Assembly: GCA_035578155.1 (NCBI GenBank)
Contig: JAPWDM010000012.1
Location: 11,600,501-11,664,500 of the forward strand
Length of the DNA: 64,000 nt
Direction of reading: 5' to 3'
Source: Brachynemurus nebulosus
Taxonomy: Eukaryota; Arthropoda; Insecta; Neuroptera; Myrmeleontidae
Shown: positions 35,090 through 47,267 of the stretch, piece by piece
Position numbering within the stretch: the stretch's first letter is position 1
Layout: every line of letters begins with the position of its first letter
Position numbers and translations under genes: made by a program
The notes under the pieces: model-generated
Databases searched by the model: none
What the model was told of the DNA's origin: nothing
The model's input: the letters and a program-made list of their open reading frames with translations, nothing else

Positions 35090-36610
35090 TCATGACAAAC
35101 TAAACTAGAAACCGTAAAATAGCTTGTAGCCCAGGAGGTACTTATAATGTCGCATAAAATAACTTCTGAAAAAATTTTGACAGCCACTGGTTCATCAGTA
35201 ATATTGTATCAAATAAACAACATTTTCACGCACTAACAATAAGTATTACTAATCAAATATTAAATAATATGCAATGTAATTAAACTTCAATTTAAAACTA
35301 AAAATTACATTAAAAACTGTAAAATGAAAAAGCTACTCATAAACACATTAAGAATTTAAATGATTAACACTTATAAATTACAATAAAAACACAAATATTA
35401 GATCATAAAAGCACAAAATAATGAAACTAACGACGGATAATAACAAAAAATAATTAACATTACACAAAACAAAAAATTTAAAATGAAAAACCTAACCGAA
35501 AACCCAAAAACAGAACTAAACTTTTAATATCTGTAAATATGCGTCATAACCATATTTCAAAAACAAAAGAATATGTAGATACGTATCATGTAACATTATA
35601 CCGTAAATATCACAGAACGTAAATACCAGCACATGCGATACATACCGTACATAGACAGGTCAATAAAATGTATATGTGTTAAATCTCAAATATATATGTA
35701 GTTACACCAGTGATTCTAAAACAATGGTCTTGAAATTTTAACATTAATTTTTTCGCAAACTGAACACCATAGAAGAAAATCGTATTCGGATTTTTTATTC
35801 AACTTTTTATGGTCTATCATTAGTTATAATTCGGAACAGTCGTTACGGCTCATCCTGTTTATTCTCAAAATTCATTCACAACCAAATACAAGTTACCAAA
35901 GGTATAAAAATGAAACAAAATTGTATATTAAGTGGATCTGTTTTTTTTTTCTACCCAAAAAAAAAATTAAGCAGATGTGTGTAACACACAAATACACTCT
36001 CACGTAACTGATTCTTTAGCAACAGAAAAGGATGCACAATCTTCACATATCGTTAACAAACAAGGGTGTATTTTTACCGTAAAAAAATACGTAACTGAAA
36101 TCCATTATAAAAGGGCATCATATCAGTAGAGAAAAAAAACAATTTTAAAGATAAAAACAAAAAACCAGATCCCACATCCAAATAAATTAATTTTCGATTT
36201 GTTTTTAAACGTAAATAACACTAGACAAACATGCGTAAAAACATGATAACGCCACCCTGAAAGGATAAATTATTATTACACGCACAAGGGCTCTTGTAAA
36301 AAAAGGAGTCATTTATACTTAACATTGTTTAGAAATTGTATTAATTGTTTTTAAAACACTTGAACACTCAAATTTACTAAAAACACACAAAATAGGGGTA
36401 ATTTTTTGAAAAGTTGAGCTACTATTACACTATAGCAAATTTTTGTATGAACCTTTCATTTTTAGTGTTCCGTATCAAAAATGGTAAAACATAACACGTA
36501 AGAAATCAGTGATTTTCTCTGAAACTGTATTCGACGTAAAAATTTGAAATTTAGTATAAGGTGCGGAGGCCTTCAATTTTGATTTTGGGGGCGGGGGATA
36601 TTTTCCCCTT
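35090..36610. other. unannotated intronic stretch
   Basis: AT-rich, notably A-rich on the + strand at 35260-35560. No element ends recognised; a GTTCCGTATCAAAA-type old repeat word occurs near 36468. Confidence 0.45.
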
Positions 36611-36620
36611 GTCTTATCAC

Positions 36621-37351
36621 CAGAGTTGTGCGTGTAATTTACTTCGGGTAAATTACACAGTTTTTTACATGTAAAAACTTTGTAATTTACACATATACTT
36701 GTTTTGATAAAAAAAACTGTAAAAAATGTAACTAAACTAAATTTTTTTAAATTTAATAGATATGTAAGCGTTACTGATGGTATTCCATATTTGCTATTGA
36801 AGTATTTGCTATGTTTGCAAAGTAAAACTTAATAATTAAGTAATTTGAAAATTAAAAATATAAATGGGGACAAACAAGAAAAAGAAAGGTTAGTTTTGAT
36901 AAAATAGTTTATTTAAGAATTCAATATTAAAAAAATTTTTATTTATTCAGTTAAATTTTATTAAAGGTATCAGTCATCTTCATCATCATTATCATCAGTG
37001 ATTTTATTGTTATTATAATTTAAAAAGAGATGAATATGTAGTAGTTTTTTTGATCTGTCAAAACTCAGTTTGTTAATTTGGAAATTTAAAGCTTTGTAGT
37101 CAGTTGTGGATGGCCTTCCACCAGCAAAAAATCATTTTTGTGTGGACATTTTGTTTACACATTTTTTCATGTGAACTTATAAACAAGTAATAACCGTCAA
37201 AATAAATTGTTTGTCAGTGAAATGACAAATGATTTAGGTATTTTACATTTTTTACAATTTTTTACGGTTTTTTACAGTTTTTTACGTATTTTACAATTTT
37301 TTACATAAAAATGTAAAAAACTGGTTTTTTACATCACATGGCACAACTCTG
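36621..37351. mobile_element. hAT MITE with iterated TTTTTTACA motif, intact ends
   Basis: Ends CAGAGTTGTGC and GCACAACTCTG, flanked by an exact 8-bp duplication CTTATCAC (36613-36620 and 37352-37359), the classical hAT signature. Both subterminal regions are arrays of GTAAAAAAC/GTTTTTTACA (nine or more). 731 bp, no transposase. Confidence 0.95.
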
Positions 37352-37495
37352 CTTATCACTAAAAGAATTATTCGACAAAATCTAAAGAAAAATTCGTGAA
37401 TATTGCAATTGAGGTGTAAGCTGAACCAAATTTTTGAACCAAAACAATTTATTTTACGGAACACCATTTCCTTGAATTATTAAGACAAACTTTAG

Positions 37496-37699
37496 CAGGG
37501 CCGGCTATATAGATATGACGGACCCTCGGGTACAACAAAAAATTTTCAAACATTTTTTTCATCCAAAAATACAATTAACGAGAAAAAAACAAAACGTCTT
37601 CTTACTTTCTTCAGGTCCCTGCTTAAAATTGTGGGTCGCTTTTCTAGAACCAGGGCCCCGAGCAACTGTCCCATCTGCTCCATTCTCTCGCCGGCTCTG
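37496..37699. mobile_element. hAT-like MITE of the CAGGGCCGG family
   Basis: Starts CAGGGCCGGC and ends GCCGGCTCTG; shares its interior (caacaaaaaattttcaaaca) with 4288 and 53173. The flanking duplication is no longer visible. The 66-codon open frame here is a by-product. Confidence 0.7.
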
Positions 37700-37709
37700 G
37701 TCTTCATTG

Positions 37710-38390
37710 AGCTAGCAGCCTGATAAGCCCAATTTTTTCTAGTTTAATTTTAAATTGAACTGGACACGCTGGTCTAGTCAGCGTAGGCTAAATTTTTCTT
37801 CTATTAAGAATCTTAAACTGTAGCTAAGTTAAACGTATCCTCTATCTATGTAGGATAGTTTAAATAATTTTTAAAACTTTAACATCACTAAAACTTAATT
37901 TGGTGCTCTCATGTACCTCTGTTGACAATTGCTTGAAACATTTAAATCCATTCAACAATTGACAGACGACAGATATTTTTGCCTGAATAGGTTTCTTTTC
38001 AAGTTGATTGTCTTAATTTAATAAAACTATGTATAGTTTTTTCTCTGGTTTATTTTAAAAATATCTCTTATTATTATAATGTTTTAAATTATAATGCATA
38101 ATATTTTATGGATATTTAGACCACAGAACATGAGTCTGGTTGCAATAAATTATATATTTTAAGTGCATATTTTTTCCCTATATTATTTATTGTTAAGTTA
38201 AAACACATAATATTATCTATTTTAATTTTAATTGATTTTAAATTTATCAAAAACTTCATCAGTATTAACCGTTACTTTAATAAAAAGAATTTCAAAGGTT
38301 CTTTGGTAAAATCAAACAAGTGTATAGGCTTCAAATGATCCTAAGAAACTTGTTACCTAGAATTCCTCAAAAATAAACACATAAAACAAA
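37710..38390. other. unannotated intronic stretch
   Basis: AT-rich; nothing recognised. Confidence 0.45.
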
Positions 38391-38396
38391 ACTCAA

Positions 38397-38904
38397 GGGG
38401 GTGGTATTCTGGTCTAGAGGCTCGATTTTGAGGTAATTTTACGGGCATAATAGAAAAAAATTCAAAATTGAAATCGGTACAGGCTGGCAAAGTGGGGCCT
38501 CAAAAAAAAGGTTGACGTGATTCCAATCTTCCTGGTGATCCGAAACATAAAATTTTAGTTAATTCTTAATAAACAAGTATGTAGAATTAGTTGGACGTAG
38601 CCGATTTGAAAAAATAAATTTTTTCATAAAATGGCGTCCATTTAAAAAAAAATCATTTTTTCACCTATTTGTTTCAACTTTGGAAATTTTTTGAAAATAG
38701 TAAAAAAAAAATCCGAAAACCCTTACGTGGCACCAATTTTGATAGTATTAAGACTTGAGATATCATGTCAACCGTATCGAAAAAAGTAGTTTCGAGTAAT
38801 TTATATTAAAAATTTGATTTTAACACAGAATAGATACACAGTACACAGGGAAAAAATCACCATAACTCCGAAAATAATTCGAATTTCTAGACTAGAATAC
38901 CCTC
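38397..38904. mobile_element. TTAA-type inverted-repeat element
   Basis: Left end GGGGGTGGTATTCTGGTCTA; right end, reverse complement, GAGGGTATTCTAGTCTAGA. Flanks TCAA and TTAA suggest a TTAA target (piggyBac type). 508 bp, non-coding. Confidence 0.65.
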
Positions 38905-38909
38905 TTAAA

Positions 38910-39585
38910 GTGGTTTATTAACGAATAATCGATTTTATTAGAATAAAAATATAGGTAAAATACATTCTGGTGGGCCCGATCGGGGCCCCTTTTGACACCC
39001 CGGCATTATGTATCAGAACTAGACCTGAATTCAAGGGACCAAAAACTTATTTACACATTACCTTTGTGTCTTAATTAGTTTTAATATCATAAAACTCAAT
39101 TTCAATCGGACTTTCGATGCCTTTCAGTTTCGTTTTAACTTTCAAAATAATTAAACAATTTCTTAGAAATTTTATTAACTATGAGTTAACGCATTTATTC
39201 ATTTCCGTAGCCAAAAAAAATTTGTATGTAATTGTGTTTCTTACTTAATCATTTAATTTAAGTACTATTTAACCGATCGAACGACAAAAAATAACATTTT
39301 TCAATAATGAAATAATAATATTTATTAATTTATTTTTTAAATAGAATGTTATTATTACAATTTTTTTTTATATAAAAATAACTAAATGTTATTTCAATAT
39401 GATTGTGTGGTGTGTGCCTTCATCTACTATTGATCATAATTTTTTTTTCGGTTATGTAATCATAATATGAATTTAGTTAAATAACCGAATATTTCAAAAT
39501 TTGTCAATTATTTGAAATGAAACTTCTCATAGCGTAAAAATATTAAGTTGGAATTGATTCGAAGAAAAATTTCGAAATCCTTATT
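38910..39585. other. unannotated intronic stretch
   Basis: AT-rich; nothing recognised. Confidence 0.45.
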
Positions 39586-39589
39586 CCTA

Positions 39590-39805
39590 CACGGAGAGAA
39601 AATTCCTATAAAAATTACTGTGCTCATACTACAATCGACGTGTAACAGGCGAATATATCCAATTTTTGTACGCTAAAATTATAAAAATTATAGTTATATT
39701 ATTGTAATTTTTATAATTTTACCGTACAAAAATTGGATATGTTCGCCTGTTACACGTCGATTGTAGTATGAGCACAGTAATTTTTATAGGAATTTTCTCT
39801 CCGTG
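39590..39805. mobile_element. palindromic TA-flanked MITE, CACGGAGAGAAAA family, copy 4
   Basis: 216 bp with TA on both sides and about 105-bp arms that are nearly perfect inverted copies; the same arms as 28623-28784 plus a longer centre. Confidence 0.92.
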
Positions 39806-39923
39806 TAGTTTCGTCGAATCCGCTAGTTTGCTCGTCCATTCGTCACTCCTGTGCAACCTTTCCCCATGTTTCTACAATTTTCGGCCTAAAAAACATGAAT
39901 TTTTGCATATATACGCTAATAGA

Positions 39924-40281
39924 CATGGTGGCCACATTACTGGAAAACCTGGAATTGTCAAGGAATTCTAAACTTTCTGGAAAAGTCAGGGAATTGCACC
40001 AGAAGACTGAAAAAAATTGATTTTTATAATTTTGTTTATTTAGGGATAAAACTTCAATCAATTTTTCACTTGTTTTGAGATTAGATTTAAAAATTCTTGT
40101 TTTCCTTTTTTTTTATCGTTATCAAAAAGTGTTAAAAAGTTATTGAGAAATTTTTTTTAGCTTTTTGGGATAAAGTAGGGGCGGCGTTTTTCACAAAATA
40201 GTCAGGGAATTTTTTAATAATACTTCTGGAAAACCTGGAAAAGTCAGGGACTTTGATCTTTAAAAATCTGTGGCCACCATG
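39924..40281. mobile_element. inverted-repeat element with CATGGTGGCCACA ends
   Basis: Perfect 13-bp inverted ends CATGGTGGCCACA / TGTGGCCACCATG. Inside are repeated words such as ctggaaaacctgg and gtcagggaatt, in both halves. Target duplication unclear, so superfamily unassigned. The open frames 39768-39971 (+) and 39843-40061 (-) are by-products. Confidence 0.75.
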
Positions 40282-40289
40282 CTAGAGGT

Positions 40290-42515
40290 GTAGACTGTAA
40301 TTAAGGTATAGAAAAAAATTTTCTAAATTTTTGTTTCAAGAAATTTGAAAAAAGTACAATTACTGAAACTGTTTCGAACAGATAATAAAAAAAATTTCGG
40401 TTGAGTTATGTTAGTATGTGAGATAGGTATTTATAATTAAATTTTCGAAAATTAACAAAAAAAAATTGGTTTGTTTTGGCATTAAAAAACACCCTCCGAA
40501 AATTCAAGTCTAAATTATTATTGGAAGCTCCAGAAATACCACATATATGATATTATGATATATGATAAACTATAAAAAATTGACTTAAGAGTTCTATATT
40601 TATTCCGGAAATCCAGAGAAACTGGAGTCACTCTAGAAAATGTGTGCCCAACACGCTCTTGGCAAATTTCTTGCAGATCTCCTTGATAAAATTTTTCCAA
40701 TTTCGTTTAAAATGCTTAATTTTGCGACACACGGTACCGTTGCTGTTGACTTTCTAAATATACCCATGTATTATGGTAACAATATATCTTTATAATATTG
40801 AACAATAATATATTTGTTCTTCATCCTCTGTTTTTGATATTTTTTTAAAGCACGTGCCACAATAGTGACGTCACAATGTTGTAATAATATATTTTTGTAA
40901 AACGGGATGATGATGATGATGACGACAGCAGCGAGTACAATGATTGTACACAGACACGTGTATTGTAGCAACAAAATGCGTCAAATTCACCGATCAATAA
41001 AAATAATCAAATATACTTACGTCTACGTTTGTTTTTTTTGGTGATGCATTACGAATCAAAATAAATGCAATACGCCACTGACTATGTAAATGTGAATTTT
41101 TTGTTTTTGTTTTGGCTCAGAAGGGAGAGTGTTCGCGTTGGGTGATGGAAAAATAATCCGTTCAGTATTTGAATAATTTCCTCTAATTTATCAAGAAAAG
41201 CGTACCAAGTGTGTGTTGACACACAGTACGTTAGGATTCATTGAAAACTTATCCTAGAGTTTTTCATAGCTTACAGTTTGTCTTTTTGAAAGTTCTTATG
41301 CAGTACCATCGAACCAGACAACTTTACTTATTGAAAGTAACTTTGCCGAACCACATTTTATGCAAAATAAATTAAAATTTAATGGTTGTGATGTTTGTAG
41401 CCTTTTTTCTGAGTGATAGGGAATTTCTAACAAATCAGTGGTGTTATATAAATCTTTCTTCGATTTCTTCTTTGTGGTAGAATATTTTTACTTCATATAA
41501 TACGTTAGTAGTCGCAATTTGAAAAAATCACAGCTACCAATTCCAGAAAAATTCATATCATTCTTGTCACTAAAAAGAAAGTGCTACGTACATTTTAAGC
41601 CATGAAATTTTAATTTTTTTCACATAAAAGCTGGTTTTCGTAAAGTTGTCAGGTTTGACGATAATAATTCCTGTAATACTTTCAGATTTTCTGGATCGGT
41701 TTGTTCTTTTTTTACTTTCTGTAACTCTTAAAGCTTACTGACCAAAGTTACTCAATATAATTTTAGTTGGAAGTTCATATAAAGTAATATTACCGTAATT
41801 TTTTCTCTGAGTTTTTTGATTAACATTTTAAAAATTGTGGGAAGACAACGTAAAATTTTTCGCAAACGCGGACTTCAAAATGAAAAATGGTGAAACCAAC
41901 CTTAGTTCTATCTTACGAGTTCGTTCAATCGATTACTTACAGAATATGGTCTGTCGAAAAAATTTTTCTTCACTTTCCAACGCAGAAAAGTATCCAAATT
42001 AATTGAGACCTCTATACTTATAGCACGTACAGACCAAATAATTTGTGCACAGGTCGAAATTATGGGGATGTAACAGACGAAGGTACACTCGAACAGTTCC
42101 GGAAATTTTTATTGTTCGACACCCTAAAAATCTTTTTGAAGAAAAACTGATTGAACACCTCCCATCGCCGGGGAAAAGTTCAATATATTTAATTTGAATA
42201 CAATTTAAAATAATAAAAAGCAACAACAAAGTGATACCACCAACTTAACGAAACAGAACAGAGACGAAAATGTCGAAACAATAAGTACCTCTAAGCTTAG
42301 ATATGCGGAATGTAAATTTTACAAATTATTTAATTTTCCACTTAAATGACGCCGCTCTTGTGTAGTATACTCATCGTTGTTAAAGATTTGTTTGTTTCCG
42401 CAAGTATTTATTACTTATTTACTACTTAAACAAAAGAAAATTTGTAGTATACATTGTACCCGATAAGACTAAATTGACACGTCATGTCCGATAGACAAAG
42501 TATTCATCAAACGAA
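40290..42515. other. unannotated intronic stretch
   Basis: Mostly AT-rich single-copy-looking sequence. 40730-41180 is somewhat less AT-rich and has a (GAT)n run (about 40906-40924) and no repeat termini, so it is a candidate unique or regulatory block. The minus-strand frame 41999-42229 is unrecognised. Confidence 0.4.
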
Positions 42516-42530
42516 AGATCAGTGCCGGGC

Positions 42531-43045
42531 CAGTGATGCCGGGCCTTATTTTATTTACATTATTAATCGACTAAAATTGTTTTTCTAATAAAATTAGTCA
42601 TTAGTCAAAAATATCGAGCACAGAGTAGTCGACTAATCGACTAAATCTTTAGTCGAATTAATGGTAAAGTAACCTATGTAATTCTTTCAAAAATCTAGGG
42701 ACGTAAAAAATTGGGTACGTTTATTTTCAAATTTAATTATGGACTTTTAATATTTTGTTTTTTTTTTTTTTTTTTTTTTAAGAAAATGAAAGATATGGAA
42801 TATCACAATATATTAATCACATAAAAGTAAAAAATCATATAGATAGATAATTTTTTAGTTTCGATTTTTTGAAGTCCAATAAATAATACAGAAAAATTGT
42901 TAAATTAGTCGTTTTTAGTCATTTGAAAAAAATTTAATCATTTTAATCATTCAATCGAAGGTAAAATAGTCGACTAAAATATGACTAAATGTAAACAAAA
43001 TTAGTCGACTAAACCGACTAATCGATTAATCATCCGACATCACTA
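42531..43045. mobile_element. hAT-like MITE with iterated TAGTCGACTAA motif
   Basis: Ends CAGTGATGCCGG and CCGACATCACTA are inverted. The flanks gtgccggg and gtgccgat match at 6 of 8 positions. Both ends are packed with the palindromic word TAGTCGACTAA/TTAGTCGACTA. A T-run lies at about 42760-42779. It is inserted in another repetitive element (GCTCC-rich, to about 43600). Confidence 0.8.
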
Positions 43046-43600
43046 GTGCCGATATCGATACGCTCCCGCTCCAGTCTCGCTCCGATATAATTTTGTTGTG
43101 CCCACATTACAGTGCCGGTACCTGTTCGCTCTCTATTCACACTATGGTACCGCTCATGCTCCAATGTCGCTCCAGTCTCGCTTCGATGCAAATCTTTTTT
43201 CCATATTTTAAACACTATTTTACTAGGAGAACATAACATCATAATACATATCTATTAGTTAATTAGTTATAATATGTATCATAATGTATTGTAGCAAGAC
43301 GTCGCATCGTTGCGTTGTATCATGTTTTTCTAATACAGTAACTTTTAAATAAATGGAGAAGGCTGAGAAAAGGAGTGGAGTGGAACGTGTTCACACTTCG
43401 ATATAGGTCTGAATCGCTCCGATACCGTTCCGATAAAATATCTGAGTGGTATTTGTATTGGAGCGAGAACGTACCGCGACTGATATCGGAGCGATGATAT
43501 GAATACACATATTGTTTCTTGCATAAGAATATTTTATCGAATCGGGAGCGTAGCGATATCGTACCGAGAGCGGAGCGTTAATGTGGATCGGGCCTTAGAG
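43046..43600. mobile_element. GCTCC/GAGCG-rich element interrupted by the preceding MITE
   Basis: Both sides carry dense variants of CGCTCC/GGAGCG. CGATATCGATACGCTCCCG at the left faces GGGAGCGTAGCGATATCG at the right as an inverted repeat. It probably begins at cagtgccg before 42531 and ends near cgggcctta (about 43600). The two minus-strand open frames here arise from this repeat. Confidence 0.6.
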
Positions 43601-43604
43601 TACG

Positions 43605-44045
43605 CTTGAAAATTCATAATATACTATTCAATTTTATCATATTTTTAAATTTTTAACATTATTACGTCAGTACAATCTTAGTTGTACAATAATGGAGGGG
43701 AAATGTGAGATCTAAAGATACCGAGAGAATATATATTAATCAGTCAAGTGTGTCTAATCCGTGAATAATAAACAAACAAATTGTATTAATAGAATACGAC
43801 GATACTCGCTCTGTTAACAAAAGTTGGAGGATTACTTAGTCTCATAAAATCATCGGAGGAGTATCTTTTGAACCGTCTCATGTGGGTGGGTCCCTTTTCT
43901 TTTGTGGAAAACACTAATCAGAGGGTAATATATGTACAACAATATTTTAAACGATTGTTTTTCATCAAAGGAAATGTATCATTCCATAGGAAAATTGGGA
44001 TGGGAGAACAACGATTACAAAGTACTGGATTCGAACCTGATGATT
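43605..44045. other. unannotated intronic stretch
   Basis: Moderately AT-rich; nothing recognised. Confidence 0.4.
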
Positions 44046-44053
44046 CGCTTTAA

Positions 44054-44805
44054 GGTACCATCACAGTGTAAAATTTTGAAAAAATTAAAATTTCAAAATT
44101 TCAAATTGAAGTTCAAATTATTACGGTCGCTACGACCACGAATCGATGGATTCAGTCTAAATACAAAATTCTTTGGATCGATAGGCGGCTTTTGACGGGA
44201 TGTTATACCACCTTACATTCAGTCTTTCCATATCCATATAAGATCAATTGTTATCATCACAGTATCACATTGTTGTTGAAACAATTTCGAGCCCGTTTTA
44301 AAAACGGTACCCACTCTCAGAGGGAAAGGTTTTCAAGCTATAAGTTTGAAATTTTGACAGAATATTCTTTATTCTATTCTCCATGTTCCTATGGAAGCTT
44401 TTTTTTTAAACCTTCCTATTTTTTCACACGGAAAACCATTGAAAAAAGGGCCTAATTTTGTACTTTTTATTCAAACGGCCATCATTTTTTCAAATTTCAA
44501 AAGAAAAAAACCTTTATAGGAACATAGCGGCTTACCTACAGATTGGCAATCTATTTAATTTCTTTTTCTCAGATGAAAATTTCGGCCGCAATCGTGGTCA
44601 CAAATTGCCGCCCTTTTTTAAAAACATTTTTTCCAAAAAATTATATTTATAAAAAATAAATTAAAATGAATAAGAAAATATTTTTTCATTGTTAAATAGT
44701 GGTATTAATCGTAAGAAGAAATTCATCCCCATTCCCCCATCCTATCCATTCGAAAAAAATTGCGAAAATTGACTACTTTTCGGCCGGTCACACTGTGATG
44801 GTACC
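44054..44805. mobile_element. TTAA-flanked MITE D, copy 1, carrying a segment similar to 2880-3025
   Basis: Perfect 16-bp inverted ends GGTACCATCACAGTGT / ACACTGTGATGGTACC, each flanked by TTAA (44050-44053, 44806-44809), which suggests the piggyBac superfamily. Positions 44143-44280 match the reverse complement of about 2880-3025 at roughly 80% by eye. The interior right half (aggaacatagcggc; ggccgcaatc) is shared with 59113-59600. No transposase. Confidence 0.85.
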
Positions 44806-44811
44806 TTAAAG

Positions 44812-45505
44812 AGTACAATGACTTTTTATCTTATTTGTTTTAACCCAATAATAAAAAATTCTTATAATATTTTAAAATTGTTATCACTTAATTCCGGAAG
44901 TGGGTTATATTTTATTAATGAAGAATATACAGGAAGTTAAATATAATATTTGTAACTGGAAGAATACTTTCAATTATTTGATTCAATTTTATATTTTTGG
45001 ACAAAATAGTTTATTTACGTTTTATTAGGGAAATTATGTTTACAGTGATAAATATATTTCTAATCTTCTAATTAATTGACAAAAAATTTAACTCAGTTTT
45101 TAGTTCAGGTATCTATTCTTACAGCATAACTATTTTCATGATACTCTCAACCATTAAAGGTTTCATTACTCTCTCAAAGAGAGTTACCCTGGCGATAAAA
45201 ATTTTTACTTCAAAAAATTAATCGAAAAATTTTTCGTAATTTACATATCCCACACTCCCACAAAGAAGTAATTTCCTGGTTAACTCCGTCAGAAATTACA
45301 TTTTCATACGAAAAATTCGTTATTTTTTGTTTCAGAAAATCATAATCTTTGACTGCTTTATCCCTAATTTCGTACAATTTTGTGATAAGGGGATTAGTGC
45401 CGCACATTAAAAATAAAAATATGATAATTTATTTTAAATGTAATGTCAAATTATACAAAAATTCACTGAGTTTTATGTAAATACAACTCCATTAAATAAT
45501 ATTAA
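44812..45505. other. unannotated intronic stretch with one unresolved open frame
   Basis: AT-rich. The minus-strand 65-codon frame (45210-45407) looks less repetitive than most but matches nothing I know and shows no clear splice context, so it is not called a gene. Confidence 0.35.
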
Positions 45506-45511
45506 AAATAA

Positions 45512-45856
45512 AAAATACCCCTGTCACAGCATCCTGCATAACATAGCGAATTTCCGTTTATAAAAATTAGTTTTTCTCGGAAACTAGTTGACATAGAATA
45601 ATAGTTTAAAGAGCTTTTTTATGTAACTTTTTCTCCTCTTTTAAATGGTGTAAAAAAATTTGGCAAAAATTTTTGAATAAGTGGAAATTTTGGCAAAAAA
45701 CTAATTTTTTGCAAGAACAAAAACCATGTTTCTGGCATCCGACGTGTCTGGCTGAAGAACTCATCCAAGATTTTTGGACTTCCAACGTTGTCACCAAATT
45801 TCGTAACCCTAGGACGTTTCGTTCGAGAGTTATCGTGCTGATACATAAATACATAA

Positions 45857-45927
<71 letters not shown>
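45512..45927 (+). mobile_element. family A repeat, copy 6, left part (split)
   Basis: From AAAATACCCCTGTCACAGC through catccgacgtgtctggctga into a (TA)n tract (about 45869-45927). It is continued at 47191-47406 after a nested element. Very similar to copy 5. Confidence 0.9.
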
Positions 45928-45930
<3 letters not shown>

Positions 45931-47187
45931 TGGCCATCCAATGGTACGTACTCCGATTTTACGTAGTGACGTCAGCGATTTAGTGGGGTTCTCCTCTCAC
46001 AGATATATTGTTGTTTGTCTGTGTTAGTGAAAATTTATGTACCAAGCCAGAGTCAGGGCCGTAGGTAATATTGTCTGAGGGTCTCGTAGCCTCTAAAAAT
46101 TTTAAACTTTCACTGCAGGTATATATGCACATATTCTGTACACGTAATATGCAAAATGCTAATGCAAAATGAGTAACGTAAAATTCTAGAATATTCTAAT
46201 CGTCAATTAGTAAAGATATCAAAAAACAGACTTCACCGTTGAATTGGTCACTAAAAATGAGATTAAACAGTGTAGTTTGAAAAAAATTCTAGAATGTTCT
46301 ATTTGTCAACTAGAAAAGATATTGAAAAATCAATTGTACCATTTAATTGTCCATTGAAAAAGACGTCAAATTACACATTTTGACAAATGTTCTGGAATAT
46401 TCTATTCGTCAACTAGCAAAGATATTCAAAAACAGACGTCGCCATCGCATTGACTACCAAAAAAAGAGCCCAAATAGCACATTTTCAGAAATGTTCTAGA
46501 ATCTTCTATTTGTCAACTAACAAAGATATTGGAAAATCGATTGCACCACTTAATTGTTCAACCGAAATTAAACTAATGTAAACCAAATGTCCCATTTTGA
46601 CAAACATTTGGTTTACATTAGTTTAATTTCAAACCGATCGTTTTGCTATTTGACGAATAGAATATTCTAGAACATTTATCAAAATGTGATATCCCATCTT
46701 TTATTCAATGAGCAATTAAATGGTGCAATTGATTTTTCGATATCGTTGTTAGTTGAAGAATAGAACATTCTAGAATTTTTGTCAAATTGCGCTGCTTAAT
46801 CTAATTTTTAGCGTCCAATTCAATAGTGGAGTTTGTTTTTTGGTATCTTTGCTAGTTTACGAGTAGAATATTCTAAAATGTTTGTCAGCTTCCGCTATTT
46901 GGCGTCTTTTACGCTGATGAATGCGATAGTGAAGTTGATTTTTCGACATCTTTACTAGTTTCCTAAAAGTCGTCACTAATAGTCATTAGTATGACATTCG
47001 ATTTCCTTTGTCTACACAACCGAATTTTAGGTGTAAATTGTCTCTAAAAATAATTTTATTTTAAAAAAATACAGATAAATAATATTTACCAACCCCTCAA
47101 ACAACAGTTTGCAGACGCCCCTGATCTTCCGATTTTACGTACTTCCCCTTAAATTTGCACCGACCACTACGTAAAATTGGATTTATG

Positions 47188-47190
<3 letters not shown>
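45928..47190. mobile_element. 1.26 kb palindromic element with seven regularly spaced heat-shock-element-like motifs
   Basis: Inserted in the (TA)n of family A copy 6, with TA on both sides. The outer ends are degenerate inverted repeats sharing CCAT..CCAAT..TACGTA and ATTTTACGTAGTG. Inside are four forward units of ~103 bp whose motifs start at 46184, 46287, 46390 and 46494. Then come a perfect 26-bp hairpin (46564-46589 with 46605-46630) and three inverted units with motifs at 46660-46672, 46763-46775 and 46866-46878. Motifs: TTCTAGAATATTC, TTCTAGAATGTTC, TTCTGGAATATTC, TTCTAGAATCTTC, then GAATATTCTAGAA, GAACATTCTAGAA and a decayed GAATATTCTAAAA. A TGACGTCA site lies at 45967-45974. No coding capacity. 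Confidence 0.85.
46184..46878. promoter_or_regulatory. array of heat-shock-element-like sites (HSF binding consensus)
   Basis: Six of the seven motifs fit nTTCnnGAAnnTTCn or its complement, the three-pentamer heat shock element; the seventh has one arm decayed. Spacing is 103, 103, 104 in the left arm and 103, 103 in the right. HSF binding is inference from the consensus. Confidence 0.6.

Positions 47191-47267
<77 letters not shown>

Noticed and set aside
43030..43508. Arg/Ser/Glu-rich minus-strand frames (43030-43242, 43320-43508)
   Set aside because: They are translations of the GCTCC/GAGCG-rich repeat element, not genes.
45210..45407. 65-codon minus-strand frame that looks protein-like
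   Set aside because: No family recognised and no splice or promoter evidence; kept only as a note.
45606..45966. Overlapping open frames on both strands with similar peptides to frames at 34628-35009 and 56334-56568
   Set aside because: The similarity comes from shared family A DNA. The frames are open on both strands, are disrupted in other copies and carry no known domain.
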